Part shown: one piece after another, positions 8,380 to 18,240 of the stretch
Layout of the letters: every line of letters starts with the position of its first letter
How positions within the stretch are numbered: position 1 is the first letter of the stretch
From: Hoylesella oralis ATCC 33269
Lineage (GTDB): Bacteria; Bacteroidota; Bacteroidia; Bacteroidales; Bacteroidaceae
Direction of reading: 5' to 3'
DNA: 64,000 bases
Assembly (NCBI RefSeq): GCF_000185145.2
Contig: NZ_GL833116.1
Coordinates: 2,501 to 66,500 of the forward strand
Made by a program: the position numbers and the translations under genes
The notes under the pieces: generated by a model
Seen by the model: only the letters and a program-made list of their open reading frames with translations
Databases searched by the model: none
Told to the model about the DNA's origin: nothing

Positions 8380-9132
8380 ATGGGATTATTAACAGGAAAA
8401 ACGGCGCTTGTAACGGGTGCCGCACGCGGTATAGGCAAGGCTATAGCACTGAAATTTGCGGCAGAAGGCGCAAATATAGCATTCACTGATCTCTTTATTG
8501 ACGAAGAACATGGAGGCTTAGAGACCGAACGCGAGATCGCTGCACTTGGTGTGAAGGCGAAAGGTTTTGCCAGTAATGCGGCCGACTTTGCACAGACTGA
8601 AGAGGTTGTAAAGCAGGTAAAAGAGGAGTTCGGATCGGTAGATATTCTGGTAAACAATGCAGGTATTACCAAAGATGGGCTGATGTTGCGCATGACAGAG
8701 GCACAATGGGATGCGGTAATTGCCGTGAATTTGAAGAGCGCATTCAACTTTATCCATGCTTGTGTGCCGGTAATGATGCGCCAGCGTGGCGGCTCTATCA
8801 TCAATATGGCGTCTGTTGTGGGCGTACATGGCAATGCCGGACAGGCGAACTATGCGGCATCTAAGGCCGGTCTTATTGCCCTTGCGAAGAGTATCGGGCA
8901 AGAAATGGGACCGAAAGGGGTGCGTGCCAATGCCATTGCACCGGGCTTTATCGACACTGCAATGACGCAGGCGTTACCGGAAGAAATCCGTAAGGAGTGG
9001 ATTAGCAAGATACCCTTGCGCCGCGGGGGTACGGTAGAAGACATCGCAAACACAGCTCTTTACCTTGCTTCAGACCTATCCAGTTACGTCAGTGGGCAGG
9101 TTATACAGGTAGATGGCGGTATGAATATGTGA
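8380..9132 (+). CDS. fabG: 3-oxoacyl-ACP reductase
   Basis: This 250-residue short-chain dehydrogenase has the NADPH-binding GAARGIGKAIA motif (residues 12-22), the NNAG motif, catalytic Ser at about 142, YAASK (Tyr about 155, Lys about 159) and the C-terminal VSGQVIQVDGGMNM typical of FabG. It reduces 3-oxoacyl-ACP in fatty acid elongation. It sits in a TetR-fabG-rluA operon away from other fab genes, so it could be a FabG paralogue with a specialised acyl substrate. Confidence 0.9.
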   Translation: MGLLTGKTALVTGAARGIGKAIALKFAAEGANIAFTDLFIDEEHGGLETEREIAALGVKAKGFASNAADFAQTEEVVKQVKEEFGSVDILVNNAGITKDGLMLRMTEAQWDAVIAVNLKSAFNFIHACVPVMMRQRGGSIINMASVVGVHGNAGQANYAASKAGLIALAKSIGQEMGPKGVRANAIAPGFIDTAMTQALPEEIRKEWISKIPLRRGGTVEDIANTALYLASDLSSYVSGQVIQVDGGMNM

Positions 9133-9144
9133 TGTAAACCATTC

Positions 9145-9846
9145 ATGGAGGTTCTCTACGAAGACAATCATATTATCATAGTCTCTAAGCGTAGCGGCGA
9201 AATCGTGCAGGGCGATAAGACCGGCGACGTGCCTTTGAGCGAAACGGTAAAGCAATATATCAAAGACAAATATGCCAAACCGGGCAACGTGTTCATAGGT
9301 GTAGTGCACAGACTCGACCGTCCTGTGGCCGGTATAGTGGTGTTTGCCAAGACTTCTAAGGCACTCTCGCGGTTAAACAGCATGTTTAGAGACGGTGAAG
9401 TGCACAAGACTTATTGGGCTATAACCAAGAACTGTCCGCAGCAAACCGAGGGAACGCTGACCGATTGGCTTGTGCGTAACGAGAAACAAAATAAGAGTTA
9501 CGCCTACGATCATGAGGTTCCGAACTCGAAAAAGGCCGTATTGAAGTACGATATAATAGGCAAATCGGAGCGATATACCTTGATCGAAGTGCAATTGATG
9601 ACCGGTAGACACCATCAAATACGGTGCCAATTGGCTCGTATAGGGTGCCCCATCAAGGGCGATCTGAAGTATGGAGCGCCGCGAAGCAATACTGATGGCA
9701 GCATTTCTTTGCTTGCCCGTGGGGTAGAGTTCGTGCATCCGGTTTCTAAGAAAACCATCTCCGTAACCGCTCCTTTGCCCGATGATAACCTGTGGCAGGC
9801 CATTGCGCCGCAAACAGAGAACGGGCGAAGCGATAATATGCAATAG
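9145..9846 (+). CDS. RluA family RNA pseudouridine synthase
   Basis: This 233-residue enzyme has no S4 domain and consists of the catalytic core. The signature HRLDRPVAGIVVFAKTSKAL (about residues 55-74) contains the catalytic Asp. GRHHQIRCQLA is the second conserved block. It isomerises specific uridines in rRNA or tRNA; the target cannot be told. The gene starts 12 bp after fabG and ends the operon at a hairpin. Confidence 0.9.
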   Translation: MEVLYEDNHIIIVSKRSGEIVQGDKTGDVPLSETVKQYIKDKYAKPGNVFIGVVHRLDRPVAGIVVFAKTSKALSRLNSMFRDGEVHKTYWAITKNCPQQTEGTLTDWLVRNEKQNKSYAYDHEVPNSKKAVLKYDIIGKSERYTLIEVQLMTGRHHQIRCQLARIGCPIKGDLKYGAPRSNTDGSISLLARGVEFVHPVSKKTISVTAPLPDDNLWQAIAPQTENGRSDNMQ

Positions 9847-9885
9847 GTTTATCGGCGATAGACGAGGCTTCTATTGCCGATAAAC
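9847..9885 (+). terminator. hairpin directly after the pseudouridine synthase stop
   Basis: GTTTATCGGCGATAGA pairs with TCTATTGCCGATAAAC (one G-U) around a 7-nt loop, beginning on the base after the stop codon. There is no long T-run, so termination is likely but not certain. Confidence 0.6.
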
Positions 9886-10084
9886 TATCCGTATATCTTG
9901 CACAGACATACGGTGTGTTTTTCTGTATTCAACTCTCATCTTTCATTTTTCATCCCGTACATCTTGCACAGACATGCCCCGTATTTCCGTAATGTGTAAT
10001 TAAAAATGGCATGAAAACGTCATCCTGTCTCTCCCAAGTAGAGGAAACATGTCCGTAAAATATCTGAAAGGCGGGCTGTAAAGC

Positions 10085-10282
10085 CTCATCTTATATAAAC
10101 CAAACCCTTACGATACAGCCCTCCCTCATCCTTCATCCCCCATCCTTCATCCAAAAGTAGGCTAAGCCCCTGCATTACAGCCATTACTCCCTCATCCTTC
10201 ATCTCTCATCCCTCATCCAAAAGTAGGCCAAGCCCCTGCAATACAGCCATTACTCCCTCATCCTTCATCCCTCATCCCTCAT
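10085..10282. repeat. 66-bp tandem repeat, about 2.6 units
   Basis: CCAAAAGTAGG starts at 10151 and again at 10217, exactly 66 bp apart, with near-identical units; a degraded unit precedes at about 10085. Each unit ends in CTCATCC/TTCATCC short repeats. The sequence is unrelated to the G/C-rich 66-bp arrays elsewhere in the window, although the period is the same. The rest of the 604-bp gap (9847-10450) holds two CATCTTGCACAGACAT copies and C-rich stretches, and no gene. Confidence 0.85.
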
Positions 10283-10390
10283 CCATATCGCCCTCCTCCG
10301 TAGGGGGTAGGGGAGATTTACCCCCTCCTCGTTGCAGAAAACCCGCATAAATAATGCCGCTAAAACCATAGACTTTCACGAAAAAATACC

Positions 10391-10398
10391 TATATTTG
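10391..10398 (+). promoter_or_regulatory. -7 box of the tamB-tamL operon
   Basis: TATATTTG followed by C lies about 50 nt before the tamB-like start. No good -33 element is seen. Confidence 0.6.
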
Positions 10399-10450
10399 CA
10401 CGAAATATCTTTTTAGTACATTCATTGCAACCAATGTATATACGTCGTTT

Positions 10451-13400
10451 ATGAGAAAAGCCCTGAAGTGGATAAGCATTGCTCTGGCCGTGCCCATTCT
10501 GCTGTTTATCATACTTTCGCTGTTGTTTTACTTCCCCCCGTTCCAGCATTGGGCAGTGAAACAAGCTACTTCTTACGCCTCTGAAAAGACCGGCATGCAG
10601 ATCAGCATAGCCCATGTAAACTTAGAATTTCCGCTCGATCTGGGTGTCGAGGGCATCGAAGTAATCCGGCAGAACGACTCTTTGCCGCAGATGAAAGATA
10701 CCGTTGCCAGTGTCGGCAAGGCGGTGGTCGACGTGCAGTTGTTGCCCCTGTTGCACAAACAAGTAGAAATCGACCGTCTCGAACTCAACGATATGAAGGT
10801 GAATACCGCCAACTTTATTCACGAAGCCCGTGTGAAAGGCACCATCGGCCGTTTGGCCTTGCAGAGCCACGGCATCGATCTATCGGGCGAAACCGTAAGA
10901 ATAAACTCTGTTACTTTGGCCGATGCAAAGATGAATATAGAACTGAGCGATACCGTTCCTCCCGATACTTCGCAGAGCAAGAACTATTGGAAAATCTATG
11001 CAGACCATCTTGATATAGGTCGTACAGACGTCACCGTGCACATGCCGGGCGATACTTTACAGGTGCAAGCCTATCTGGGTAAAACCGTTGCCGAGGGCGG
11101 CTTTTTCGATCTCTACAAAGGACTGTACCGTGTAAAGCGTTTGGATTGGACGGGCGGACGGCTGAAATACGACAATAGTTTTGAGACCTATGCCAAAGGA
11201 CTCGACTATAATCATCTTTCATTAAGCGGCATTACGCTCGGTATAGACTCTTTCTTGTATTGCAGTCCGCAGCTTTCGATGCGCTTGCGTGCCTGTGCTT
11301 TCAACGAAAAGAGCGGGCTGCAGGTAACACAGATGGCCGGACCTGTGGCGATGGACTCGCTGCGTTTGCACCTTCCGTCGTTTGTTCTGTGCACACCGGA
11401 GAGCAGTATAACGGCGCAATTCTCTATGGATTTGAATGCTTTCGATGCCCGTCGCCCGGGCAAGATGAATGCCACAGTCCACGCATCCATAGGTAAGCAG
11501 GATATTATGCGTTTCATGCAATCCATGCCGAAGGCCTTCCGGCAGCGGTTCCCCAACTATCCGTTGCAGATAGACGGCGTGGTACGCGGCAATATGCGGC
11601 GCATGCAGATCGTTGGGGCGAGCCTGAAACTGCCCACGGCCTTTACTTTCAAAACCGCCGGATATGTTGAAAATCTTGCCGATATAGACCGTCTGCGGGC
11701 CGATATCGATGTGAATGCGCGTACTTACGACCTCTCTTTCGTGGCTTCGATGCTCGATCGGGAGCTGATGAAAACCATTCGTATCCCCCAAGGAATAAGC
11801 CTGAACGGGCACTTAAAGGCCGACCGGAAAGATTATCAGGCCCGTTTTATAGCCCGAGAGGGGCAGGGTAGCCTGAACGGAACGGCCCGTTTCAACCTCG
11901 ATCGCATGGCTTATCAGGCGAAACTTACGGCTGCCAATCTGCAAATACAACACTTCGTGCCCAATATGGGGTTACGTCCGTTTACGGGATATGTAGAGGC
12001 CGACGGCGTTGGAACCGACTTCATGTCGCCCCGAACGCGCCTTGCAGCCAAAGCACGTGTTACGAATTTCAGCTACGGAGGTTACAATGTAGACCGTCTT
12101 ACGGCCGATGTACGGGTGGCAGGGGGCAAGGCCCATGCATTCATCAGCAGCAACAACCCGTTGTTGAAGGGCGACATAACGCTCGATGCCCTGCTCCATA
12201 CCAAGAATATACGCGCCACGGTATCGTGCGATTTGGCCAAAGCAGACCTTTATCGCCTGCATCTAACCGACGTACCCGTTACGGCTGCTTTCTGCGGGCA
12301 TGTGGATTTGGGCACCGACATGAAAGATTATTATAAGGTACAAGGACTTGTAAGCGACATAAGCGTAGTGGAGAACGGGCGTACAAGTAGACCTGAAGAC
12401 ATAGTACTCGATGTGTTGACGCGACGGGATACCACTCATGCTGTGGTAGACTGTGGGGATTTTCATCTTAAACTGAACGGCAAGGGCGGTTACGAACATC
12501 TAATGAAAGCCGCAAACCGCGTGGCCGGCGAGCTTCGGCGGCAGTACAAGAATAAATACATAGACCAAGTAGCCCTGCGAGAACGACTTCCGTACATGCA
12601 ACTTTACCTGTCTACGGGCAACGATAACTTCTTTATCCGTCTTTTAAATAGGTATGAATTTGCACTGAAAGGCGCTTTGGTAGACATGACCTCGTCGCCT
12701 GTTGCCGGTATCAATGGCAAGTTGCAGGTCGATTCGCTCGTAGCATACGGCGTGCGCCTCGATACTATCCGGTTTAATGTGGCTTCTACCGACGACAAGA
12801 TTACCTATTCGGGCCAGATACGTAACGGAAAGAACAATCCTCAATATGTGTTCAATGCTCTTTTTGGCGGGGGAATGACGGAGAGAGGCACATCGCTTAC
12901 GGCTCGTCTTTACGATATCGATGAGCAGTTGGGCATCGACCTCGGCATGACGGCCGAAATGGAAAGCGGCGGTATTCGTGCCCACATTCTCGGGCAGAAC
13001 ACCGTATTGGGGTACAAAGAGTTCGGCGTAAACGACGATAATTATATCTTCTTGGGCAACGACAGGCGCGTTTCGGCAAAGGTGAAACTGCTGGCCGCCG
13101 ATGGTACGGGTATTATGTTGCAGAGCGATGACGATAATCATGATGCCCTGCAAGATATAACCGTCAGCCTCAATAAATTCGATTTGGAGAAGATTTTATC
13201 GGTAATACCCTATACACCCAATATTTCCGGCAGCATGAACGGCGATTTCCATGTTATCCAGACTGCCGACGTGGTAACCGTGTCTTCTGCCGTTTCTGTG
13301 GATAATATGTATTATGAACACTGTCCGATCGGCAATGTAAGTACAGAGTTTGTCTATATGCCGCGGTCAGATGGCTCTCATAGCGTGAACGGCATGCTGA

Positions 13401-15085
13401 TGAGCGAGGGCAATGAGGTAGCAACGATTGAAGGAAGTTATGATAAAAACGGCTATCTGCATGCCGCCTTGGGCATGAATCACCTGCCTCTACAGGTCGT
13501 AAACGGTTTTATTCCCGAGCAAATTGTTGGCTTGCGAGGCTACGGCGACGGCGAACTAACCGTGAAAGGCACCCTTTCTAAGCCTTACGTAGATGGCGAA
13601 GTGTACTTAGATTCGTCGTATATTGTAAGCGTACCCTATGGAGTTGAGATGCGTTTTGCTAATGATCCGGTACGCATAAAGGGCAGTAAACTGCTGTTTG
13701 AGAACTTTGAGATGTTCGCTAACAATGCCAGTCCGCTGAACCTTTCGGGCAGTTTCGACTTCTCGGATATGGATCGTATGATGCTCGATGTGCGTATGCG
13801 TGCACAGAATTTCGAACTCATAGATGCCAAAGAGAATGCACGTTCCACAGCTTATGGTAAGGCCTTCGTCAACTTCTTCGGCTTTATGCAGGGCCCGATA
13901 GATAATTTAAAGATGCGTGGAAAGCTGGATGTGCTCGGTACAACCGATATGACGTACGTATTGAGAGATACTGAACTGACGACAGACAACCAACTCGACG
14001 AGCTTGTAAAGTTCACCAACTTCAAAGATACGGCCCAACAAGTGGTGAAAAGGCCCCCTCTAACGGGCTTAGATATGCAACTTGCCATGAGTATAGACGA
14101 AGCTGCGCACATTACATGTATGCTCAATGCCGAACACTCCAACTATATAGACCTGATGGGAGGCGGCGATTTGATCATGAGTTATAATACTGTAGATAAC
14201 ATACGTCTTACGGGTAGGTACACTTTAGATAACGGAGAAATGAAATATTCGCTGCCTGTAATTCCGCTGAAGACCTTTAAAATCAGGAACGGAAGTTACA
14301 TCGAGTTCACCGGAGATGCCCTGAATCCGAAGTTAAGTATTACCGCTACCGAGCGTGTAAAGGCCTCCGTGAACGCCGAGACAGGCTTGGGAAGGTCGGT
14401 AGAGTTCGATTGTGGAGTGATACTTTCACGGTCTTTGCGCAGTCCGGGTATACAGTTCGTTATTTATGCGCCCAATGATGTATCCACACAGGATGAACTT
14501 AACACCATGACAACCGAGGAACGTGGCAAGATAGCCATTGCCATGTTGGTGTCGGGTATGTATCTTACCGACGGCAACACGAGCTCTTTCTCCATGAACA
14601 GTGCCCTTAGTTCGTTCCTGAACACCGAAATCAACAACATTGCAGGTACTGCCATGCGCTCGATGGGGCTCGATATAGGCATGAGTGTTGATAACTCTAC
14701 TACCTCTACAGGTACCATACATACCGATTACAATTTCAGTTTTGCCAAGCGATTATGGAACAATAGGCTCAGTGTTATAGTGGGTGGAAAGGTTTCTTCG
14801 GGCACTGAAACCGACCAAGAGCGTAACGATACCTTCTTTGATAATGTGGAATTGGAGTATCGTTTGGACCAAAATTCAAGCAAATATCTCCGTCTGTTCT
14901 ACAATAACAATACGTATGATTGGCTTGAAGGCCGCATCGGGATGTACGGAGCGGGCTTTATGTGGAAGCGAAAGCTGCAACATTTCTGGGATATTTTCCG
15001 TTTCAAGAGCGAGAAGCCGGTACTTCCGCCGGAGCCGGAAGTAAAATCCGACTCAGCAACAATTAAAAACAATCAGAAGAAATGA
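10451..15085 (+). CDS. tamB: TamB-like translocation and assembly module protein
   Basis: This very large protein (1544 residues) has an N-terminal membrane anchor (about residues 8-29) followed by a long beta-rich AsmA/TamB-type region and a C-terminal TamB (DUF490) domain. The C-terminal part shows LTGRYTLDNGEMKYSLPVIP and the 'F.i..GSyI.F.Gd..nP.l.i.A' pattern typical of the family. TamB proteins bridge inner and outer membranes and work with a BamA-like partner in outer-membrane protein insertion or lipid transport. The partner gene follows with a 4-bp ATGA overlap, which implies translational coupling. Confidence 0.9.
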   Translation: MRKALKWISIALAVPILLFIILSLLFYFPPFQHWAVKQATSYASEKTGMQISIAHVNLEFPLDLGVEGIEVIRQNDSLPQMKDTVASVGKAVVDVQLLPLLHKQVEIDRLELNDMKVNTANFIHEARVKGTIGRLALQSHGIDLSGETVRINSVTLADAKMNIELSDTVPPDTSQSKNYWKIYADHLDIGRTDVTVHMPGDTLQVQAYLGKTVAEGGFFDLYKGLYRVKRLDWTGGRLKYDNSFETYAKGLDYNHLSLSGITLGIDSFLYCSPQLSMRLRACAFNEKSGLQVTQMAGPVAMDSLRLHLPSFVLCTPESSITAQFSMDLNAFDARRPGKMNATVHASIGKQDIMRFMQSMPKAFRQRFPNYPLQIDGVVRGNMRRMQIVGASLKLPTAFTFKTAGYVENLADIDRLRADIDVNARTYDLSFVASMLDRELMKTIRIPQGISLNGHLKADRKDYQARFIAREGQGSLNGTARFNLDRMAYQAKLTAANLQIQHFVPNMGLRPFTGYVEADGVGTDFMSPRTRLAAKARVTNFSYGGYNVDRLTADVRVAGGKAHAFISSNNPLLKGDITLDALLHTKNIRATVSCDLAKADLYRLHLTDVPVTAAFCGHVDLGTDMKDYYKVQGLVSDISVVENGRTSRPEDIVLDVLTRRDTTHAVVDCGDFHLKLNGKGGYEHLMKAANRVAGELRRQYKNKYIDQVALRERLPYMQLYLSTGNDNFFIRLLNRYEFALKGALVDMTSSPVAGINGKLQVDSLVAYGVRLDTIRFNVASTDDKITYSGQIRNGKNNPQYVFNALFGGGMTERGTSLTARLYDIDEQLGIDLGMTAEMESGGIRAHILGQNTVLGYKEFGVNDDNYIFLGNDRRVSAKVKLLAADGTGIMLQSDDDNHDALQDITVSLNKFDLEKILSVIPYTPNISGSMNGDFHVIQTADVVTVSSAVSVDNMYYEHCPIGNVSTEFVYMPRSDGSHSVNGMLMSEGNEVATIEGSYDKNGYLHAALGMNHLPLQVVNGFIPEQIVGLRGYGDGELTVKGTLSKPYVDGEVYLDSSYIVSVPYGVEMRFANDPVRIKGSKLLFENFEMFANNASPLNLSGSFDFSDMDRMMLDVRMRAQNFELIDAKENARSTAYGKAFVNFFGFMQGPIDNLKMRGKLDVLGTTDMTYVLRDTELTTDNQLDELVKFTNFKDTAQQVVKRPPLTGLDMQLAMSIDEAAHITCMLNAEHSNYIDLMGGGDLIMSYNTVDNIRLTGRYTLDNGEMKYSLPVIPLKTFKIRNGSYIEFTGDALNPKLSITATERVKASVNAETGLGRSVEFDCGVILSRSLRSPGIQFVIYAPNDVSTQDELNTMTTEERGKIAIAMLVSGMYLTDGNTSSFSMNSALSSFLNTEINNIAGTAMRSMGLDIGMSVDNSTTSTGTIHTDYNFSFAKRLWNNRLSVIVGGKVSSGTETDQERNDTFFDNVELEYRLDQNSSKYLRLFYNNNTYDWLEGRIGMYGAGFMWKRKLQHFWDIFRFKSEKPVLPPEPEVKSDSATIKNNQKK

Positions 15086-17442
15086 ACAAATCCAAGACGC
15101 GTATATTTGCTGTATTGCTGTTGCCGGCAGCAGTGTTGTCGGTGCTGTCGTGCTCGTCTACGCGTGCCATACCCGAGGGCGAACAGCTCTTTACCGGCCT
15201 GAAAAAGATAGAATATACCAATTATAGTAAAAACGAACATGCCGTTAAGACGCAGGAGGAGATGGAATATGTGCTCGCATCGGCCCCTAATGGAGCCTTG
15301 TTCGGCAGCAGTTATTACCGTACACCGTTCCCCATTCGCCTGTGGATATGGAATGCGTTTTCGCAATCTACGTCGGGTATCGGCAGATGGATAGGCAACA
15401 CCTTCGGTTCAAAGCCCAAGCTGATGAGCCAAGTCAATCCGAATTTGCGTGCCAGTGTGGCCGAATTGCAGTTACGGAAGTACGGTTATTTCCGCGGAGA
15501 TGTGGATTATAAGGTCGTTACAGGGCGAAATGCCAAGAAAGCTAAGATTGCCTATACCGTGAATATGGGCCCCCTGTGGACGGTAGACTCCATAGAATAC
15601 CTTCGTTTCCCGTTGGTGGCAGACAGTTTGATACGTGCTCATCGTGGCGAAGCTGTTATCAAAAACGGCGATCCCTTCAGTGTTTCGGCCCTTTCGAACG
15701 AGCGTCTGCGCCTGTCGAAACTATTTCGCAACAACGGTTATTATTACTACAACGAGGGGTATGCCTCATATCTGGCCGACACGGTGAACGTGCCCGGCAA
15801 GGTTTTACTGCACTTCCAGATGGCCGACAGCTTAGATGAAAGCGTGAAAAAGAAATGGTATATCGGGAACGTGGACATCAACCTCCGCCGACAGTTTACC
15901 GATGTACTCCAAGATTCCATACGTCGCCGCAGCGTTACAGTGCACTTCAATGGGCGCAAACCGCCTATAAGAACGGGTGTTATCCTGCGCGAACTAAGGT
16001 TGAGGCCGCACCAGTTGTACAGCGTAGACAATGAGGATATCTCGAAAACAAACCTGCAGAACATGGGACTCTTCAGCTATAGTGCCCTGCGATTTACGCC
16101 ACGCGATACCACTGCAACTACCGACTCGCTCGATTTAACGCTCGACTTGGTGCTCGATAAGCGTTACGATTTCTATATCGAAGCCAATGCCAAAGGCAAG
16201 ACTTCGGGCAGGATAGGGCCCGAACTTGTGGTAGGTTTCACCAAACGCAATGCTTTTCGTGGCGGCGAGAAGGTAGATATAAACATGCATGGATCGTATG
16301 AATGGCAGACCGGACATAATGCCGAAGGCTCTTCTTCGGGCGTAAATTCTTACGAATACGGTGGAGATGCCGCACTTATCTTGCCCCGTATCTTTACACC
16401 TTTCAACCTTTTCGGACGCTCAAGAATAAGGCGCGACAGTCTTCCGCGCCGCAGAAATCTGCTCTCTTATACCACACCGTCGACCACGCTCAAGGCATCT
16501 ACCAACACTTTAAACCGTGCCGGATACTTCAAGCGCCATATTGTATCGGGCGAACTTACCTATGATTTCTGGACTTCAGAACGCTCTCATCATACTTTCA
16601 GCCCGCTTATACTTTCTTATGAGTATATGAACAGCAAAACCGAAGAGTTCGAAAATCTGGTGAATGCCAACCCTTATCTGAAGATATCCATGCAAGATCA
16701 GTTCGTGCCCAAGATGAGTTATACTTATCATTATACCAATGCATCGGCAACAAACAACCCCATCGTGTGGGATGCGACTGTGAGCGAGGGCGGAAACCTT
16801 GTATCGCTGGGCTACATGATAGGCGGCTATAAGTGGAGCAACAAAGATAAAAAGATGTTCAAGAACCCCTATGCGCAGTTCTTCAAGGTAGAGACCGACT
16901 TCGTTAAGATGTGGCGCTTTTCGGAACATTCCACCCTTGTGGGGCACCTGAATGCGGGCATTGTTTACGCTTATGGCAATTCTTCGCAGGCTCCTTACTA
17001 CGAACAATTCTACGTAGGAGGTGCAAATAGCATTCGTGCATTTAATGTTAGGAGCATCGGACCGGGCAAATACGTGTCGCGGCAGTCGCGTATGTCGTAC
17101 ATAGAGCAGACAGGTGACGTTAAAATATTGGGAAATATAGAATATAGACCGCGCCTCTTCGGCAGTTTGTTTGGCGCTCTATTCCTCGATGCCGGCAATG
17201 TGTGGACGGTACATGCCGATTCCGGCAGACCTGACTCGCAGTTCAAGTTCAAGAACTTCATATCTCAAATGGCGGTAGGAACCGGTGTAGGCTTGCGATA
17301 TGATATGGGTTTGTTCGTTATCCGCGTGGATTGGGGTATCGGGTTGCACGTTCCGTACGACACAGGCAAGAGTGGTTTCTACAATATCAAGAGCTTCCGC
17401 GACGGACAGAGCATACATCTCGCTGTGGGATATCCGTTCTAA
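15082..17442 (+). CDS. TamL, lipoprotein BamA/TamA-family outer membrane protein
   Basis: This 786-residue Omp85-family protein carries a signal peptide with lipobox (VLSCSS), the feature that separates Bacteroidetes TamL from TamA. POTRA-like repeats fill about residues 100-420, and the C-terminal half forms the 16-stranded barrel with the conserved YVGGANSIRAFNVRSIGPG motif (usual 'GG..sIRGf') near residue 655 and ends in a hydrophobic FYNIKSFRDGQSIHLAVGYPF-type strand with terminal Phe. It overlaps tamB by 4 bp. Together they should form a transmembrane assembly complex. Confidence 0.9.
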   Translation: MNKSKTRIFAVLLLPAAVLSVLSCSSTRAIPEGEQLFTGLKKIEYTNYSKNEHAVKTQEEMEYVLASAPNGALFGSSYYRTPFPIRLWIWNAFSQSTSGIGRWIGNTFGSKPKLMSQVNPNLRASVAELQLRKYGYFRGDVDYKVVTGRNAKKAKIAYTVNMGPLWTVDSIEYLRFPLVADSLIRAHRGEAVIKNGDPFSVSALSNERLRLSKLFRNNGYYYYNEGYASYLADTVNVPGKVLLHFQMADSLDESVKKKWYIGNVDINLRRQFTDVLQDSIRRRSVTVHFNGRKPPIRTGVILRELRLRPHQLYSVDNEDISKTNLQNMGLFSYSALRFTPRDTTATTDSLDLTLDLVLDKRYDFYIEANAKGKTSGRIGPELVVGFTKRNAFRGGEKVDINMHGSYEWQTGHNAEGSSSGVNSYEYGGDAALILPRIFTPFNLFGRSRIRRDSLPRRRNLLSYTTPSTTLKASTNTLNRAGYFKRHIVSGELTYDFWTSERSHHTFSPLILSYEYMNSKTEEFENLVNANPYLKISMQDQFVPKMSYTYHYTNASATNNPIVWDATVSEGGNLVSLGYMIGGYKWSNKDKKMFKNPYAQFFKVETDFVKMWRFSEHSTLVGHLNAGIVYAYGNSSQAPYYEQFYVGGANSIRAFNVRSIGPGKYVSRQSRMSYIEQTGDVKILGNIEYRPRLFGSLFGALFLDAGNVWTVHADSGRPDSQFKFKNFISQMAVGTGVGLRYDMGLFVIRVDWGIGLHVPYDTGKSGFYNIKSFRDGQSIHLAVGYPF

Positions 17443-17469
17443 AGCAGTGATAGGGGAGAACTGTGGTGA

Positions 17470-17799
17470 CCTCCCCCAGCCCCTCCAAAGGAGGGGTGTG
17501 CCTTGCGGAAGACGGGTAATTGGACGGTATGACGGCCTCCCCCAGCCCCTCCAAAGGAGGGGTGTGCCTTGCGGAAGACGGGTAGATGGGTGGTGTGGTG
17601 ACCTCCCCCTGCCCCTCCAAAGGAGGGGTGTGCCTTGCGGAGGACAGGTAGATGGGTGGTGTGGTGACCTCCCCCTGCCCCTCCAAAGGAGGGGTGTGCC
17701 TTGCGGAGGACAGGTAATTGGACGGTATGACGGTCTCCCCCAGCCCCTCCAAAGGAGGGGTGTGTCTTGCGGAAGACGGATAGGGGTATTGGTGCTTTG
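17470..17799 (+). repeat. 66-bp tandem array A, 5 units
   Basis: CCTCCCCC-type unit starts fall at 17470, 17536, 17602, 17668 and 17734, an exact 66-bp period. Each unit has about 46 constant bases with the palindrome CCCCTCCAAAGGAGGGG and about 20 variable bases. The variable parts of units 1 and 4 agree, and those of 2 and 3 agree. The array starts 28 bp past the tamL stop in the same sense. Open frames run through it on both strands only because 66 is divisible by three. Confidence 0.95.
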
Positions 17800-18190
17800 G
17801 GGAGTTAATTCCATGCGATGAGAATAGGCCGTACGTTTATTGGTCATGGATGGCGTGCCTATCGGGCGTAAGTTGTACATCTAACGAAAATATGTTGTAG
17901 GTGTTTGCCGGTTGCTTCCAACCTCTCTCAAAGAGAGGGATAAAGAATTGGGATGAATTATGATAGATGAAGGGCAGATGGCTGTGTCGCATGTTTTTAA
18001 TCGGTATAATCCTTTTCAGGAAAACCATCATACTTTTGCCTCTTTACTTTTAGAATATAGAAGATTTAGACGAGCCAAATCACAACTGCACAGCCATTAA
18101 TCGCCCATCCTTTATTCTGCATCTTTCTTCTCTATTTGCCTCGAACAAACAAAAACATGATGCGGTTGGGCCCGTTTTCAATTAAAAACG
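17800..18190. other. trailer of array A and intergenic region
   Basis: The first part (to about 17880) resembles the segment that follows array B, including a shared CGTTTATTGGKCAT block. Near 17918-17937 a CCTCTCTCAAAGAGAGG hairpin is found. No coding frame is supported. Confidence 0.55.
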
Positions 18191-18191
18191 T

Positions 18192-18199
18192 TACTTTTG
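18192..18199 (+). promoter_or_regulatory. -7 box of the nucleotidyltransferase gene
   Basis: TACTTTTG followed by C lies 41 nt before the ATG. Its position shows that a longer reading frame starting upstream of it is not the real gene. Confidence 0.65.
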
Positions 18200-18240
18200 C
18201 AGACAGTAACTCATTAAATCATTTAATAAACAATATTGAC

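Noticed and set aside
17470..17799. CRISPR array (constant 46-bp part, 20-bp variable part)
   Set aside because: The variable parts repeat within and between loci, the spacing is too short, the constant part is G/C-rich and palindromic, and no cas gene is present.
17179..17880. Long reading frames across array A and similar ones across arrays B to G
   Set aside because: They stay open on both strands only because the 66-bp period is a multiple of three; the products are repetitive (TPLLWRGWGR or PPSEGLGE type) without start context, and they overlap real gene ends.
18136..18240. N-terminal extension of the nucleotidyltransferase
   Set aside because: It covers the -7 promoter box and lacks family similarity; the ATG at 18241 begins directly before the nucleotide-binding motif.
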